Below, in pieces: positions 6,894 to 15,578 of a stretch of 64,000 nucleotides of DNA. The stretch is taken from assembly GCA_005885515.1 (NCBI GenBank), contig VAWK01000019.1, positions 38,832-102,831 on the forward strand. Reading direction: 5' to 3'. How positions within the stretch are numbered: the first letter of the stretch is position 1; each line of letters begins with the position of its first letter. The DNA is from Actinomycetota bacterium. GTDB taxonomy: Bacteria > Actinomycetota > Thermoleophilia > Solirubrobacterales > Solirubrobacteraceae. The translations under genes were made by a program, and so were the position numbers. The notes beneath the pieces are model-generated. The model was not told where the DNA came from and searched no databases. It was given only the letters and a program-made list of their open reading frames with translations.

Positions 6894-7883
6894 GTGAGCG
6901 TGGCCGGCGCCCCGCCGCAGACCCCCGGCGCCAAGCAGACCCCGGGCGCCCCGCAGCAGACCCCCGGCGCCCCGCAGCAGACCCCCGGCGCCCCGCAGCA
7001 GACCCCCGGCGCCCCGCAGCAGACCCCCGGCGCCCCGCTGCAGACCGGCACGCGGGTGGGCGAGGCGATCGCGGGTGCCGTGACCGCGATCGCGGCGGGC
7101 GGGTGCGAGACCCCGCGCCTGGATGCGGAGCTGCTGCTCGCGCACGTGCTCGGCGTGGAGCGCGAGCGCCTGCTGAGCGACGAGCGCCTCGAGGTGAGGG
7201 GCGGCGCGGTGCGCGCGTTCCAGCTCGCGGTGCGCCGGCGCGCGATCGAGCGCGAGCCGGTCGCCTACATCGTCGGCCGGCGTGCGTTTCGCCGCCTGCA
7301 GCTGGGCGTCGATCGCCGCGCGCTGATCCCGCGTCCGGAGAGCGAGCTGCTCGTAGAGGCTGCGCTCGAGCTCCCCGCCGGGGCGCGCGTGCTGGATGTC
7401 GGCACGGGCTGCGGCGCGATCGCGCTCGCGCTCAAGCACGAGCGGCCCGACCTCGTCCTCAGCGGCAGCGACTGCAGCTCGGCAGCGCTCGACCTGGCCG
7501 CGGAGAACGCAGCGCGCCTGGGGCTCGACGTGCGCTGGCTGCACGCGGACCAGCTGAGCGGCGTGCCGGACGAGTTCGACGCGGTGCTGGCGAACCTGCC
7601 GTACGTGGCCGACGCCGAGCGGCGGTCGCTCGCGCCCGAGATCCTGCGGCACGAGCCGCCCGGCGCGCTGTTCGCGGGTCCCGACGGGCTCGCCGCGATC
7701 GCCGCCCTGCTCGCGCAGCTGGCACGGCGGGCGACGGTGGCGATGCTGGCGCTCGAGGTGGGCGCGGGCCAGGCGCCGGCGGTCGTGCGCATGACGCAGG
7801 CCGCCGGCTTCGCGCACGTGCGCCGCGAGCGCGACCTCGCGGGTATAGAGCGGATCGTGGTGGGGGAAGGGCGCCGCCGATGA
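6894..7883 (+). CDS. prmC: Release factor glutamine methyltransferase, with a repeat-bearing N-terminus
   Basis: Uses S-adenosylmethionine to methylate the GGQ glutamine of release factors. From about residue 55 the protein is typical: VGEAIAGAVTAI, RLDAELLLAHVLG, IPRPESELLVEAAL, SAM motif VLDVGTGCGAIAL, and the substrate-binding NLPY (NPPY in most relatives). Before that is a Pro/Gln/Ala tail made of a tandem TPGAPQQ repeat. GTG at 6894 includes the tail. GTG at 7056 would give a normal-length PrmC without it, and neither has a convincing ribosome-binding site. The stop overlaps the next gene's ATG (ATGA), so those two are coupled. Confidence 0.9.
   Translation: MSVAGAPPQTPGAKQTPGAPQQTPGAPQQTPGAPQQTPGAPQQTPGAPLQTGTRVGEAIAGAVTAIAAGGCETPRLDAELLLAHVLGVERERLLSDERLEVRGGAVRAFQLAVRRRAIEREPVAYIVGRRAFRRLQLGVDRRALIPRPESELLVEAALELPAGARVLDVGTGCGAIALALKHERPDLVLSGSDCSSAALDLAAENAARLGLDVRWLHADQLSGVPDEFDAVLANLPYVADAERRSLAPEILRHEPPGALFAGPDGLAAIAALLAQLARRATVAMLALEVGAGQAPAVVRMTQAAGFAHVRRERDLAGIERIVVGEGRRR
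6939..7043 (+). repeat. 21-bp tandem repeat at the start of prmC
   Basis: Five units of 21 bases, four encoding exactly TPGAPQQ and the last TPGAPLQ, preceded by a shorter TPGAKQ copy. The unit is in frame. If translated it gives a flexible hydrophilic tail that family members normally lack. If translation starts at 7056 it lies in the leader. Copy number is likely to vary between strains. Confidence 0.85.
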
Positions 7884-8512
7884 GCGTCGGGCTCGAGCGC
7901 GACGACGCCAGCCGCCTCGAAGCGTGCCTCGCGAGCGGCGGCGTGGCGGTGTTCCCGAGCGACACCGTGTACGGCGTCTGTTGCGACCCCGAGAATGAGG
8001 CCGCCGCCCGGCGGATGTACGCGCTGAAGGGGCGCTCGATGAGGCGCGCCAGCGCGGTGATGTTCTTCTCGCTGCCGGCCGCGCTCGCGGCGCTCGAGGA
8101 GCTAACCGAGAGCGAGCGCCTGGTGCTCGAGGGGCTGCTGCCCGGCCCGGTGACGCTGCTGCTGGCTAACCGCGCGCTGCGCTTCGCGCCGGCCTGCCGC
8201 GAGGATCCGGCCACGCTCGGCTTGCGCGTGCCCAGCCTGCCAGGCCCTCTGGCGGCGCTTCGTGGCATGCGCCGGCCGGTGATGCAGTCGAGCGCCAACC
8301 TGTCTGGCCAGCCCGACGCGCGCACGCTGGCGCAGGTACCCCGCAGCCTGCTTGAGGGCGCCGATCTGGCGCTGGACGGCGGCGAACTCCCGGGCGTCGC
8401 CTCGACCGTGCTCGACATGCGCGACTTCGAGGCCGAAGGCCGCTGGCATTTGCTGCGCGAGGGCGCGCTCGGTCGCGAGGACGTGCAGCGGAAGCTCGCG
8501 TCGCTGGGGTGA
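7880..8512 (+). CDS. L-threonylcarbamoyladenylate synthase (Sua5/YciO/YrdC family)
   Basis: Makes threonylcarbamoyl-AMP from threonine, bicarbonate and ATP, the first step of t6A37 tRNA modification. The 210-residue single-domain protein carries the YrdC signatures VAVFPSDTVYGVCCDP near the N-terminus, MYALKGRSMRRA (the K-R-x substrate site), LPGPVTLLL, and SSANLSGQPDA. It corresponds to the YrdC/YwlC form without a C-terminal Sua5 domain. ATG at 7880 overlaps the prmC stop by 4 bases. The same prmC-sua5 adjacency is known in Bacillus and Mycobacterium. The much longer ORF-track frame (from 7103) reads antisense-like sequence through prmC and was not used. Confidence 0.9.
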   Translation: MSVGLERDDASRLEACLASGGVAVFPSDTVYGVCCDPENEAAARRMYALKGRSMRRASAVMFFSLPAALAALEELTESERLVLEGLLPGPVTLLLANRALRFAPACREDPATLGLRVPSLPGPLAALRGMRRPVMQSSANLSGQPDARTLAQVPRSLLEGADLALDGGELPGVASTVLDMRDFEAEGRWHLLREGALGREDVQRKLASLG

Positions 8513-8549
8513 GCCGCGGCGCCAGCGCTCCTGCTAGCCTCGTGATCAG

Positions 8550-8644
8550 GCCGCCGCGACTGGCGCAGGAGATGGAATCGACCATCGGGAAGCGGCGAGC
8601 CGCCACGCCGCGCGCCTGGGCAATCGCAGCAGTGCTGCTGCGAT
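8550..8644 (+). promoter_or_regulatory. ZTP riboswitch (pfl motif) upstream of glyA
   Basis: The leader contains the diagnostic blocks in order: CGCGACTGGCG, a hairpin ending in ATCGGGAAGCG, and the pseudoknot block GCGCCTGGGCA. These correspond to the pfl consensus (GACUGGCG, GGGGAGC, CCGCCUGGGC). The aptamer is about 8550-8622. An 8-bp hairpin (ATCGCAGC / GCTGCGAT, 8623-8644) follows, then an ideal AAGGAGG ribosome-binding site at 8657-8663. There is no T-tract after the hairpin, so control at translation start is more likely than termination. ZTP accumulates when 10-formyl-THF is short, and glyA restores one-carbon units, so an ON switch is expected. Confidence 0.9.
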
Positions 8645-8668
8645 CAGATAGCTGCCAAGGAGGCCATC

Positions 8669-9967
8669 GTGTCCGAGCCCAGCAATGATCATCTGAACCG
8701 CCCGCTGTCCGAGGTGGATCCTGAGATCGCCGAAGTGCTCCAGCGGGAGCTGGAGCGAGAGCAGCGCACGCTCGGCCTGATCGCCTCCGAGAACTTCGCG
8801 CCGCGGGCGGTGCTCGAATGTCAGGGCTCGGTGCTGACGAACAAGTATGCCGAGGGCTATCCGGGCCGCCGCTACTACGGCGGCTGCGAGTGGGTGGACG
8901 TGTCTGAGCAGCTGGCGATCGACCGCGCCAAGGCGCTGTTCGGCGCAGAGCACGCCAACGTGCAGCCGCACTCCGGAGCGCAGGCCAACACGGCGGTGTA
9001 TCACGCGCTGCTGGAGCCCGGCGACACGATCATGGGGCTGTCGCTGGCGCACGGCGGCCACCTCACGCACGGGATGAAGGTCAACGTGTCGGGCCGCCTG
9101 TATGACATCGCCGCCTACGAGGTCGACCCGCACACGAGCCTGATCGACATGGACGCGGTGACGCGGCTCGCGCGCGAGCGCAGGCCGAAGCTGCTGCTGG
9201 CGGGCTGGTCGGCGTATCCGCGCCGGCTCGACTTCGCGCGCTTCCGCGAGATCGCCGACGAAGTGGGCGCCGTGCTGATGGTGGACATGGCGCACTTCGC
9301 CGGGCTGGTGGCCGCGGGGCTGCACCCGAACCCGCTCGCCTACGGGGCGGACGTGGTCACGACGACGACGCACAAGACGCTCGGCGGCCCGCGCGCGGGG
9401 GCGATCCTGTGCAAGGCCGAGCTGGCCAAGAAGATCGACTCGGCGGTGTTCCCCGGCCAGCAGGGCGGTCCGCTCGAGCACGTGATCGCGGCCAAGGCGG
9501 TCGCCTTCAAGCTGGCCGCGGGCGAGCCGTTCGCCGAGCGCCAGCGGCGCTCGGTCGCCGGAGCCCAGGCGCTGGCGGCGCAGCTGCTCGGAGCCGGCCA
9601 CGGTGTCAACGTGCTCACCGGCGGCACCGACGTGCACCTGATCCTGGTCGACCTGCGCGAGAGCGAGCCGGAGCTCACGGGCAAGCAGGCGGAGGACCGG
9701 CTTGCGGAGATCGACATCGCGGTGAACCGCAACGCGGTCCCGTTTGACCCGCGCCCGCCGATGCAGGCGTCGGGACTGCGCATCGGCACGCCGGGGCTGG
9801 CCTCGCGCGGGCTGCGGCTGGAGGACTTCGAGGAGGTCGGCAGGATCCTGGCGAGCGCGCTGACGCCCGAATACGACTCGCGCGCGCCCGAGCTTCAGGC
9901 GCGCGTCGGCGCGATCGTCGAGCGCTACCCGGTGTATGAGGAGCTCGGCGCCCACGCGCCCGCGTAG
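8669..9967 (+). CDS. glyA: Serine hydroxymethyltransferase
   Basis: PLP enzyme interconverting serine and glycine while charging tetrahydrofolate with a one-carbon unit. The 432-residue product shows [14 protein letters not shown], the [15 protein letters not shown] substrate loop, [13 protein letters not shown], the [13 protein letters not shown] segment, and the PLP lysine in [12 protein letters not shown]. The GTG start is fixed by the AAGGAGG site 5 bases upstream. A ZTP riboswitch occupies the leader, so expression is expected to rise under folate stress. The stop region holds a small duplication of GCGCCCGCGTAGGG (around 9957-9994). In Bacillus glyA also lies upstream of the atp operon. 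Confidence 0.96.
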   Translation: MSEPSNDHLNRPLSEVDPEIAEVLQRELEREQRTLGLIASENFAPRAVLECQGSVLTNKYAEGYPGRRYYGGCEWVDVSEQLAIDRAKALFGAEHANVQPHSGAQANTAVYHALLEPGDTIMGLSLAHGGHLTHGMKVNVSGRLYDIAAYEVDPHTSLIDMDAVTRLARERRPKLLLAGWSAYPRRLDFARFREIADEVGAVLMVDMAHFAGLVAAGLHPNPLAYGADVVTTTTHKTLGGPRAGAILCKAELAKKIDSAVFPGQQGGPLEHVIAAKAVAFKLAAGEPFAERQRRSVAGAQALAAQLLGAGHGVNVLTGGTDVHLILVDLRESEPELTGKQAEDRLAEIDIAVNRNAVPFDPRPPMQASGLRIGTPGLASRGLRLEDFEEVGRILASALTPEYDSRAPELQARVGAIVERYPVYEELGAHAPA

Positions 9968-10094
9968 GGCAGGCGCCCAGGCGCCCGCGTAGGGAGAGCG
10001 CGAGCCACGCGCGACCGCGTCCAGCGCGGCGGGCGCACCTAGCGGCGGCCCGCTCCGCTTACGACGACGGTGCCTGCGATGCTTAGCGCACTCG

Positions 10095-11426
10095 ATGTCG
10101 CATCCCAGCGAGCTCGACGCCGTCTTTACCTTCCTTACCGCCGCGATCGTGGCCGCGTTGCTGACGCCGCTCACGATGCGGATCGCGACCGCCGTGGGCG
10201 CGATCGACGAGCCGCGCGAGCGCGGCCTGTCTGACCGCCCGACGCCGCTGCTGGGCGGGCTCGCGATCTTCGCCGGCGTGCTCGCGGCGGGGCTGATCTG
10301 GCTGCCGGCCGGTTTCGGCAAGGACGGGCAGCTGTGGCACGGCGTGCTGCTTGCCGCCGCGGTGATCACGCTCGTGGGCGCGCTCGATGATCGCTTCGAG
10401 CTGCCCCCCATCGTGAAGCTGGCGGGCCAGCTCGTGGCGGCGGTGATCGTGGTGCACTTCGGCGTGGCGGTGAAGGCGATCACGCTGCCGTTTGCGGGCA
10501 CGCTTCACTTCCCGAACGCGGGCGTCACCAACGCCGGTCCGATCCTCACGGTGATCGGCCTGGTGCTGATGATGAACGTGGTCAACTTCTCCGACGGCGT
10601 CGACGGGCTGGCGGCGGGCGTGTGCGTGATCATCGCCGCGGCGATGGCGGTGATCGCGTTCGACCTGCACCGCGGGCAGCCGGGCGTGCTGGCGGCGCTG
10701 ACGGCCGGCGCCGCGCTGGGCTTCCTGCTCTTCAACTTCCCGCCGGCGTCGAGCTTCATGGGCGACTGTGGCGCCAACCTGCTCGGGCTGCTGATGGGCT
10801 GCATCACCGTCGAGGCGGCCGTGAAGACGGCGGCGGTGGTCTCGTTCGTGCTGCCGCTGATCCTGCTCGCGGTGCCGTTCCTGGATACCACCTTCGTGGT
10901 CCTGAAGCGGCTGAAGTACAGGCAGCCGATCTACCGTCCCGACAGCGAGCACTTCCACCATCGCATGGCCCGCATCGGCTTCTCGAGCCGGCGCACGATC
11001 GGCTACCTGTACGCGTGGACGCTGATGCTGGCCGGGCTCGCGCTGGCCCTGCGGTTCGTTCCCTACAGCGACCACAAAGGGCACCTCGACACCGGCTGGA
11101 CGCTCGTGATCGTCGCGCTCGGCCTGGTCGCGGTGGCCGCGAGCGTCTATCTGGTGTACGTGCTCGAGATCCTCAAGTTCAGGCACCTGGCGGCCGTGCA
11201 CCTGCGCCGTCTGCGGCCCGACGCCTCCGCTGCGGAGATCGAGCGCGGCGTGGCCGAAGACCTGGAAACGGGCGAATTCCGCACCGTGTCGTTCGACGAG
11301 GACGGCCGCGCCTCAGCGGTGCGGGCTGAGCAGCGGTTCGGCGAACGGCAGGTGGATGACGATCGCGTAGGCGCAGAACACCAGCGTGGCGGCGCGCAGG
11401 CGCCGGTCGCCGCTGACCGCCGCTAG
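10095..11426 (+). CDS. wecA: Undecaprenyl-phosphate N-acetylglucosaminyl-1-phosphate transferase (WecA/MraY family)
   Basis: Multi-pass membrane enzyme that starts cell-wall or polysaccharide glycan synthesis by moving a sugar phosphate onto undecaprenyl phosphate. Family signatures are SDRPTPLLGGLAIF, LVGALDDRFELPP with the catalytic DD, VVNFSDGVDGLAAG, FPPASSFMGDCGAN and the cytoplasmic EHFHHRM histidines. About ten transmembrane helices are visible. It is the positional counterpart of rfe/wecA between sua5 and atpI in Mycobacterium. Recognisable sequence ends near residue 410 (FRTVSFDEDGRAS). The ORF continues about 110 bases antisense into the next gene, so the true stop may be missing. 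Confidence 0.88.
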   Translation: MSHPSELDAVFTFLTAAIVAALLTPLTMRIATAVGAIDEPRERGLSDRPTPLLGGLAIFAGVLAAGLIWLPAGFGKDGQLWHGVLLAAAVITLVGALDDRFELPPIVKLAGQLVAAVIVVHFGVAVKAITLPFAGTLHFPNAGVTNAGPILTVIGLVLMMNVVNFSDGVDGLAAGVCVIIAAAMAVIAFDLHRGQPGVLAALTAGAALGFLLFNFPPASSFMGDCGANLLGLLMGCITVEAAVKTAAVVSFVLPLILLAVPFLDTTFVVLKRLKYRQPIYRPDSEHFHHRMARIGFSSRRTIGYLYAWTLMLAGLALALRFVPYSDHKGHLDTGWTLVIVALGLVAVAASVYLVYVLEILKFRHLAAVHLRRLRPDASAAEIERGVAEDLETGEFRTVSFDEDGRASAVRAEQRFGERQVDDDRVGAEHQRGGAQAPVAADRR

Positions 11427-12713
11427 CGGCAGCGCCCAGATCACGTACCAAGGCAAAAGCCAGGCGGTCGAGGCGAGCAGCCCTAGCGTGGCCCAGCCCG
11501 CGGCCGCGCGCCAGTCTGCGCCGCGCGCGGTGCGCCACAGCGCGCCTGCCAGCAGCGCGGCAAACGCGCCCAGGAAGAGCTCGCGCCACCAGCTGGGCGT
11601 GCCGCTGAGGCCCACCAGCCGCGCGGTCTCGGCGGGGACGCTGTGCACCGCCACGAGCTGCTGCTGCTCGTCGATGGCGCCGAGGAAGCCGAGCGCGTGT
11701 TCGCCGAAGCCGAGCAGCGCGACCGCCGCAAGCGCCGCCAGGCTGAGCCCGGCGCTGGCTGCCGCGCGCAGGCGCTCGCGGCGACGGGCCGGCCCGAGCA
11801 GCAGGAACGCGAGCGTCAGTCCCGCCGTGACCTTCACGCCAACGCCCGCGACCAGCGCGGCGGCGCCGGCGCGAAAGCGCGCGCTCGCGCCGGCGGTCAG
11901 CGCCAGCGCGGCCGCCAGCGCCAGCAGCAGCAGCGTGTCGTTGTGGGCACCCCCGACGGCCAGCTCGAGCAGCACGGGGTTCAGGCCCACGAACGCGGCC
12001 GCCCAGGCGGGCGAGCCACCCAGCCGGGCGCGCGCGCGCGCGGTCAGCGCCACCGCGCCGAGGCTGCAGAGCGCGGCCAGCGCCTTGAACGCCCACAGAC
12101 CGCCCGCGACGCCCAGCGGAACCGTTGCGTAGCTCGCCAGCGTGAACAGCGGTCCGTAGGGGGAGTGCTTAAACGGCCAGCCCAAGAACGGGAACATGGC
12201 GTCGGATGGCGCTTCAGCGGTCAGATGCGTATAGGGGTCGAGGCCGTGCAGGGCGCCGAGGCGCGCGTAGCCGAGATAGCCGAACACGTCCTGGGAGATG
12301 AGCGGCGGCCCGAGCAACAAGGCCACGTGCGCCGCCACGATCGCCGCCACGATCGCGCGCACCTGCAGCCGCCGCGCGCACGCGAGCACCATGAGGTAGC
12401 CCGCGCACATGAGCAGCGTGAACGCCTGAAAGCCGCCGCGACCGATGCTGAAGTCAAGCCCCCGCAGCGGCCCGGCTAGCCAGCCCGGCCAGCCGCCGCT
12501 GCGGGCGGGCACGAGCACAGAGGGCTTGGCGGCCGTCCCCGCCGCCAGCAGGAAGGCGCTCGCCACCACCGCCACCAGGCCCGCGTTCCCGACCGCCCGC
12601 GCGGGCCAGCCCGGCCGAACGCGGATCACCGCACGCACGCCGGCGCGGCGGTCGCTGCCCGGCGCCGTCGGCGCGCCGAGGCGCGCCCGGCGCGATCCGG
12701 TGGCCGCCTGCAT
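11313..12713 (-). CDS. GT-C membrane glycosyltransferase, MptB/GT87-like mannosyltransferase
   Basis: A 466-residue polytopic protein with ten or more hydrophobic helices. It resembles polyprenyl-phosphomannose-dependent alpha-mannosyltransferases: an acidic motif in SQDVFGYLGYARLGALHGLDPY after the second or third helix, FKHSPYGPLFTL, and NPVLLELAVGGAHND. The reaction would occur on the outer membrane face using a lipid-linked sugar. GDP-mannose for such a donor could come from the nucleotide-sugar genes at 26-31 kb. The first 30 residues are basic and may be over-extended. It converges on the wecA-like gene with a 114-bp overlap. The exact sugar is not established. Confidence 0.7.
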   Translation of the reverse strand: MQAATGSRRARLGAPTAPGSDRRAGVRAVIRVRPGWPARAVGNAGLVAVVASAFLLAAGTAAKPSVLVPARSGGWPGWLAGPLRGLDFSIGRGGFQAFTLLMCAGYLMVLACARRLQVRAIVAAIVAAHVALLLGPPLISQDVFGYLGYARLGALHGLDPYTHLTAEAPSDAMFPFLGWPFKHSPYGPLFTLASYATVPLGVAGGLWAFKALAALCSLGAVALTARARARLGGSPAWAAAFVGLNPVLLELAVGGAHNDTLLLLALAAALALTAGASARFRAGAAALVAGVGVKVTAGLTLAFLLLGPARRRERLRAAASAGLSLAALAAVALLGFGEHALGFLGAIDEQQQLVAVHSVPAETARLVGLSGTPSWWRELFLGAFAALLAGALWRTARGADWRAAAGWATLGLLASTAWLLPWYVIWALPLAAVSGDRRLRAATLVFCAYAIVIHLPFAEPLLSPHR

Positions 12714-12852
12714 CGGCCCATTCTTACCTCTGCTGCCCCCGCCGGTATGCTTGCGCTCCTAGACTGTGGCCGCAGTCGGGTGGCGCGCGTTGCAGGTACC
12801 GACTGGATGCTCGCTTGCGTCCGCGGCCGTGGCACGCGCAGTCTGACCAGCA

Positions 12853-14883
12853 ATGCGACGCCCCCATCGCACACTCAGCTCAGGCCGGGCCGGCCGCCGG
12901 TCGCGCACCGGGGAGGGGGCGCTCCACCGGCAGGGGCCAGAGAGTCCGCCGGGCCGGCGCGTGCTGATCCTGTCCGCCGACGTCGGCGAGGGTCACGCGG
13001 CCGCGGCGCGGACGCTCGCGCGGCAGATCGAAGAGTCGCCGCACCCGGCGCAGGTGACGGTGATCGACGGCCTGCGGGCGATGGGCCACGTGCTCAGGCC
13101 GGTGGTCGAGGACGGCTACCGCATCCAGCTGCGCTTCGTGCCGTGGACGTACACGATCGTGTACTGGCTGCTCAATCGCGTGCTCCCGATGCGGGCCTTC
13201 ACGCGCTGGCTGCTGTGCGTGTTCGGGTCGCGTCCGCTGGCGCGCGCGATCGCCCGCCACGACCCCGACGTGGTCGTGTCCACATATCCGGCGGTGACGG
13301 TCGTGCTGGCGCGGCTACGCCGCACGGGCGCCGTCGGCTGTCCGACGGTGGCGACGATCACGGACCTGACCGGCCTGTTCTTCTGGGCCCAGCGCGGCAT
13401 CGACATGCACATGGTGATGTACGGGCAGTCGCTGCCCTCGGTCGAGCGCATCGCGGGCCGCGGCAGCGCGCGCCTGGTGCGCCCGCTGATCTCGGCGGAG
13501 TTCCTGCGGGCGCGCTGCCCGCTTGCCGCCCGGCGCGCGCTGGGCCTGCCGGAGCAGGGCCGCTTGGTGGTCGTCTCCGGAGGCGGCTGGGGCGTGGGGG
13601 ACATCACGGGCGCCGTGCGCGAGTTCACCGCGGTGCCGGAGGTGAGCAGCATCGTGTGCCTGACCGGCCGCAACGAGCAGCTCGCGGGCAAACTGCGCCG
13701 GGCCTTCGTGGAGGTCCCGCGCGTGCACGTGTATGGCTTCACCGACAAGATGCCCGAGGTGCTGGCCGCGGCGGACGTGCTCGTGCACTCGACCGGCGGC
13801 GTGACGTGCCTGGAGGCGATGGCGGCGGGCACGCCGGTCGTCTCCTACGGGCTGCCCGTGGGGCACGCGCGCGTGAACACGCGCGCGATGGCGGCGCTGG
13901 ACCTGGTGCGGCTGGCGAAGGACACGAGCGAGCTGCGCGAGCAGGTCCGGGCGAGCTTCGCCGGCGACGGCGGCGCGCCGGACCGAGGCGGCGGCGCGCA
14001 GATCCTGCCCAAGGACGCCGCGGCCGCCGATGTGGTGCTGGCGGCGCCCCGACGCGTGCGCCCGATTCCCAGGTGGCGGCTGCGCGCGGCCGCGCTGGCC
14101 ACGCAGCTCGCGCTGCTGCTGGGCGCGGGCACGTGGATGATGTCCACCGACGAGGTCACCGCCCTGGCCACCCGCATCCTGCACGTGCGTCCGCTGACGC
14201 AGGTCAAGACCGACCGCCCCGAGGTGGGCGTGATCGTGCGCATGCCGTCGCGGGCGGTGCCCGCGGTGGCGGCGCTGCTTGCCAGCCGCGGAACGCACGT
14301 GTCGTTCACCGACGACGGTCGCGTGCCGGCCGTGGAGACGGTGGCGACGCTGCGCTCGCTGGGCGATGAAATGCTGCCGGAGGTGCCCAACTCCGCCCCC
14401 CTGCGCTGGGTGCGGACGCGCTCGGTGCTGCATTCGCAGGCGCGCGTGCTCGGCCTGCACAAGCGCTTCTACTACCTGCAGCCGCGCGGTGGGCTGTCGG
14501 TCGGCCAGCTGGTGCTCGCGCGCACCGCCGGCGCCACCCCGGTGTGCGGCTCGGAGCGCTTCAGCGCGATCGGCGGGCTGCCTCAGCGCCCCACGCGTGC
14601 GGGCGATGTCTTGGTCGTGGAACTGGACGGCTCCATCGCCTCGGTCGCCGGGCTCGAGCGGATCGTCGCCCGGCTGGCGGGCGACGGGCTCAGCGCCGAG
14701 CCGCTGGGCTGGCTCACGCGCTCGCCCGCCATCAGCGCCAGCAGCAGCGGCGAGCGCACGAGCAGCGCCGCGCCGGCAACCAGCAGGGCGAGCGATGCGA
14801 CCAGCGGCACGCCACCGAGTGGCGTCGAGGCGAAGCTCTCGCCCAGCAGCAGCGGCGCGAGCACCACCGGCACGACCGTCTGA
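12853..14883 (+). CDS. MGDG synthase-like glycosyltransferase fused to a polysaccharide-deacetylase-like domain
   Basis: Residues about 36-400 form a GT-B enzyme of the monogalactosyldiacylglycerol synthase/MurG type: [18 protein letters not shown] at the acceptor side, [22 protein letters not shown] and the donor-site [19 protein letters not shown] transmembrane helix follows (about 410-430). Residues about 455-620 then resemble a NodB-type barrel that lacks the usual HxxxH metal pair ([18 protein letters not shown]). The likely job is transfer of sugar to a membrane lipid. Recognisable sequence stops near 14727. The last 51 residues are Ser/Thr-rich and antisense to the next gene. GTG at 12961 is an alternative start. 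Confidence 0.75.
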   Translation: MRRPHRTLSSGRAGRRSRTGEGALHRQGPESPPGRRVLILSADVGEGHAAAARTLARQIEESPHPAQVTVIDGLRAMGHVLRPVVEDGYRIQLRFVPWTYTIVYWLLNRVLPMRAFTRWLLCVFGSRPLARAIARHDPDVVVSTYPAVTVVLARLRRTGAVGCPTVATITDLTGLFFWAQRGIDMHMVMYGQSLPSVERIAGRGSARLVRPLISAEFLRARCPLAARRALGLPEQGRLVVVSGGGWGVGDITGAVREFTAVPEVSSIVCLTGRNEQLAGKLRRAFVEVPRVHVYGFTDKMPEVLAAADVLVHSTGGVTCLEAMAAGTPVVSYGLPVGHARVNTRAMAALDLVRLAKDTSELREQVRASFAGDGGAPDRGGGAQILPKDAAAADVVLAAPRRVRPIPRWRLRAAALATQLALLLGAGTWMMSTDEVTALATRILHVRPLTQVKTDRPEVGVIVRMPSRAVPAVAALLASRGTHVSFTDDGRVPAVETVATLRSLGDEMLPEVPNSAPLRWVRTRSVLHSQARVLGLHKRFYYLQPRGGLSVGQLVLARTAGATPVCGSERFSAIGGLPQRPTRAGDVLVVELDGSIASVAGLERIVARLAGDGLSAEPLGWLTRSPAISASSSGERTSSAAPATSRASDATSGTPPSGVEAKLSPSSSGASTTGTTV

Positions 14884-15578
14884 GTGACGAACACGACCGG
14901 CGCCACCTGGATCGCCGGGCGCGACTGCAGGCTGCTCATCTCGCTGAGCACGCCGACCCCGGAGGCCGCGGCCGTTGACAGCGCCCAGGCTGCGGCCGGC
15001 ACGAGGTGGTGCTGAGCGAGGTCATCGGAAGCGAGCTTGGTCGCCACGCCGCTCCACGCAAACGCCAGCCCCGCTCCGACCATTGTCACCGCGGCGGGCG
15101 AATGGCGCAGCAAGTGCAGCACGTACGGCAGCAGGCTCGCGCAGCCGAGGCCCAGGAGCACGAGCGTGATCGTGAGCTGCTGGGAGGTGTGAGCGGTGCT
15201 GCGCGGTGGGGCGGCGAGCGCAACGCCGGTCACGCCGATCGCGATCGCGAGCACGCACGCATACTCGTAGCGCCCGGCGTGCTCGCCCAGCATTCGCTGC
15301 CCCAGCAGCATCAGTACCAGCAGACCGGCGGCGAGCGCCGGCTGCACGACCACCAGCGGAGCCAGCAGCAGGGCCACGACTTGCAGCGGGAAGCCGAGGA
15401 TCGAAAGGCCGGTGCCGAGCAGCCACCGCGCCCGCCTGATCAGGCCGCGGGCGAGCTCCAGGCGCAGGTGCGCCTCGTGCGGCGCCTCCCTGGCGTCCAT
15501 GGCCTGGAGCGCTATCCCTAGGCTGTAGAGGGTCGACGCGCCTACGGCGGCTGCGATTCCCAGCACCAGATCGACCAT
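14583..15578 (-). CDS. DMT-superfamily-like integral membrane protein
   Basis: A protein with about nine to ten hydrophobic helices arranged like EamA/DMT permeases (or NIPA-like proteins), beginning directly with a helix ([25 protein letters not shown]). A small cytoplasmic loop [18 protein letters not shown] follows the first helix, and the [15 protein letters not shown] region is typical of the family. The substrate is unknown; a lipid-linked intermediate would fit the neighbours. Helical sequence ends near 14724, and the remaining 46 residues are low-complexity antisense sequence of the upstream glycosyltransferase. Its ATG overlaps that of the divergent deacetylase gene. Confidence 0.68.
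   Translation of the reverse strand: MVDLVLGIAAAVGASTLYSLGIALQAMDAREAPHEAHLRLELARGLIRRARWLLGTGLSILGFPLQVVALLLAPLVVVQPALAAGLLVLMLLGQRMLGEHAGRYEYACVLAIAIGVTGVALAAPPRSTAHTSQQLTITLVLLGLGCASLLPYVLHLLRHSPAAVTMVGAGLAFAWSGVATKLASDDLAQHHLVPAAAWALSTAAASGVGVLSEMSSLQSRPAIQVAPVVFVTQTVVPVVLAPLLLGESFASTPLGGVPLVASLALLVAGAALLVRSPLLLALMAGERVSQPSGSALSPSPASRATIRSSPATEAMEPSSSTTKTSPARVGR

Noticed and set aside
8546-10501. 651-residue minus-strand ORF opposite glyA and wecA
   Set aside because: Arg/His/Ala-rich translation with no family motifs, wholly antisense to two well-supported genes. It is a GC-driven shadow.
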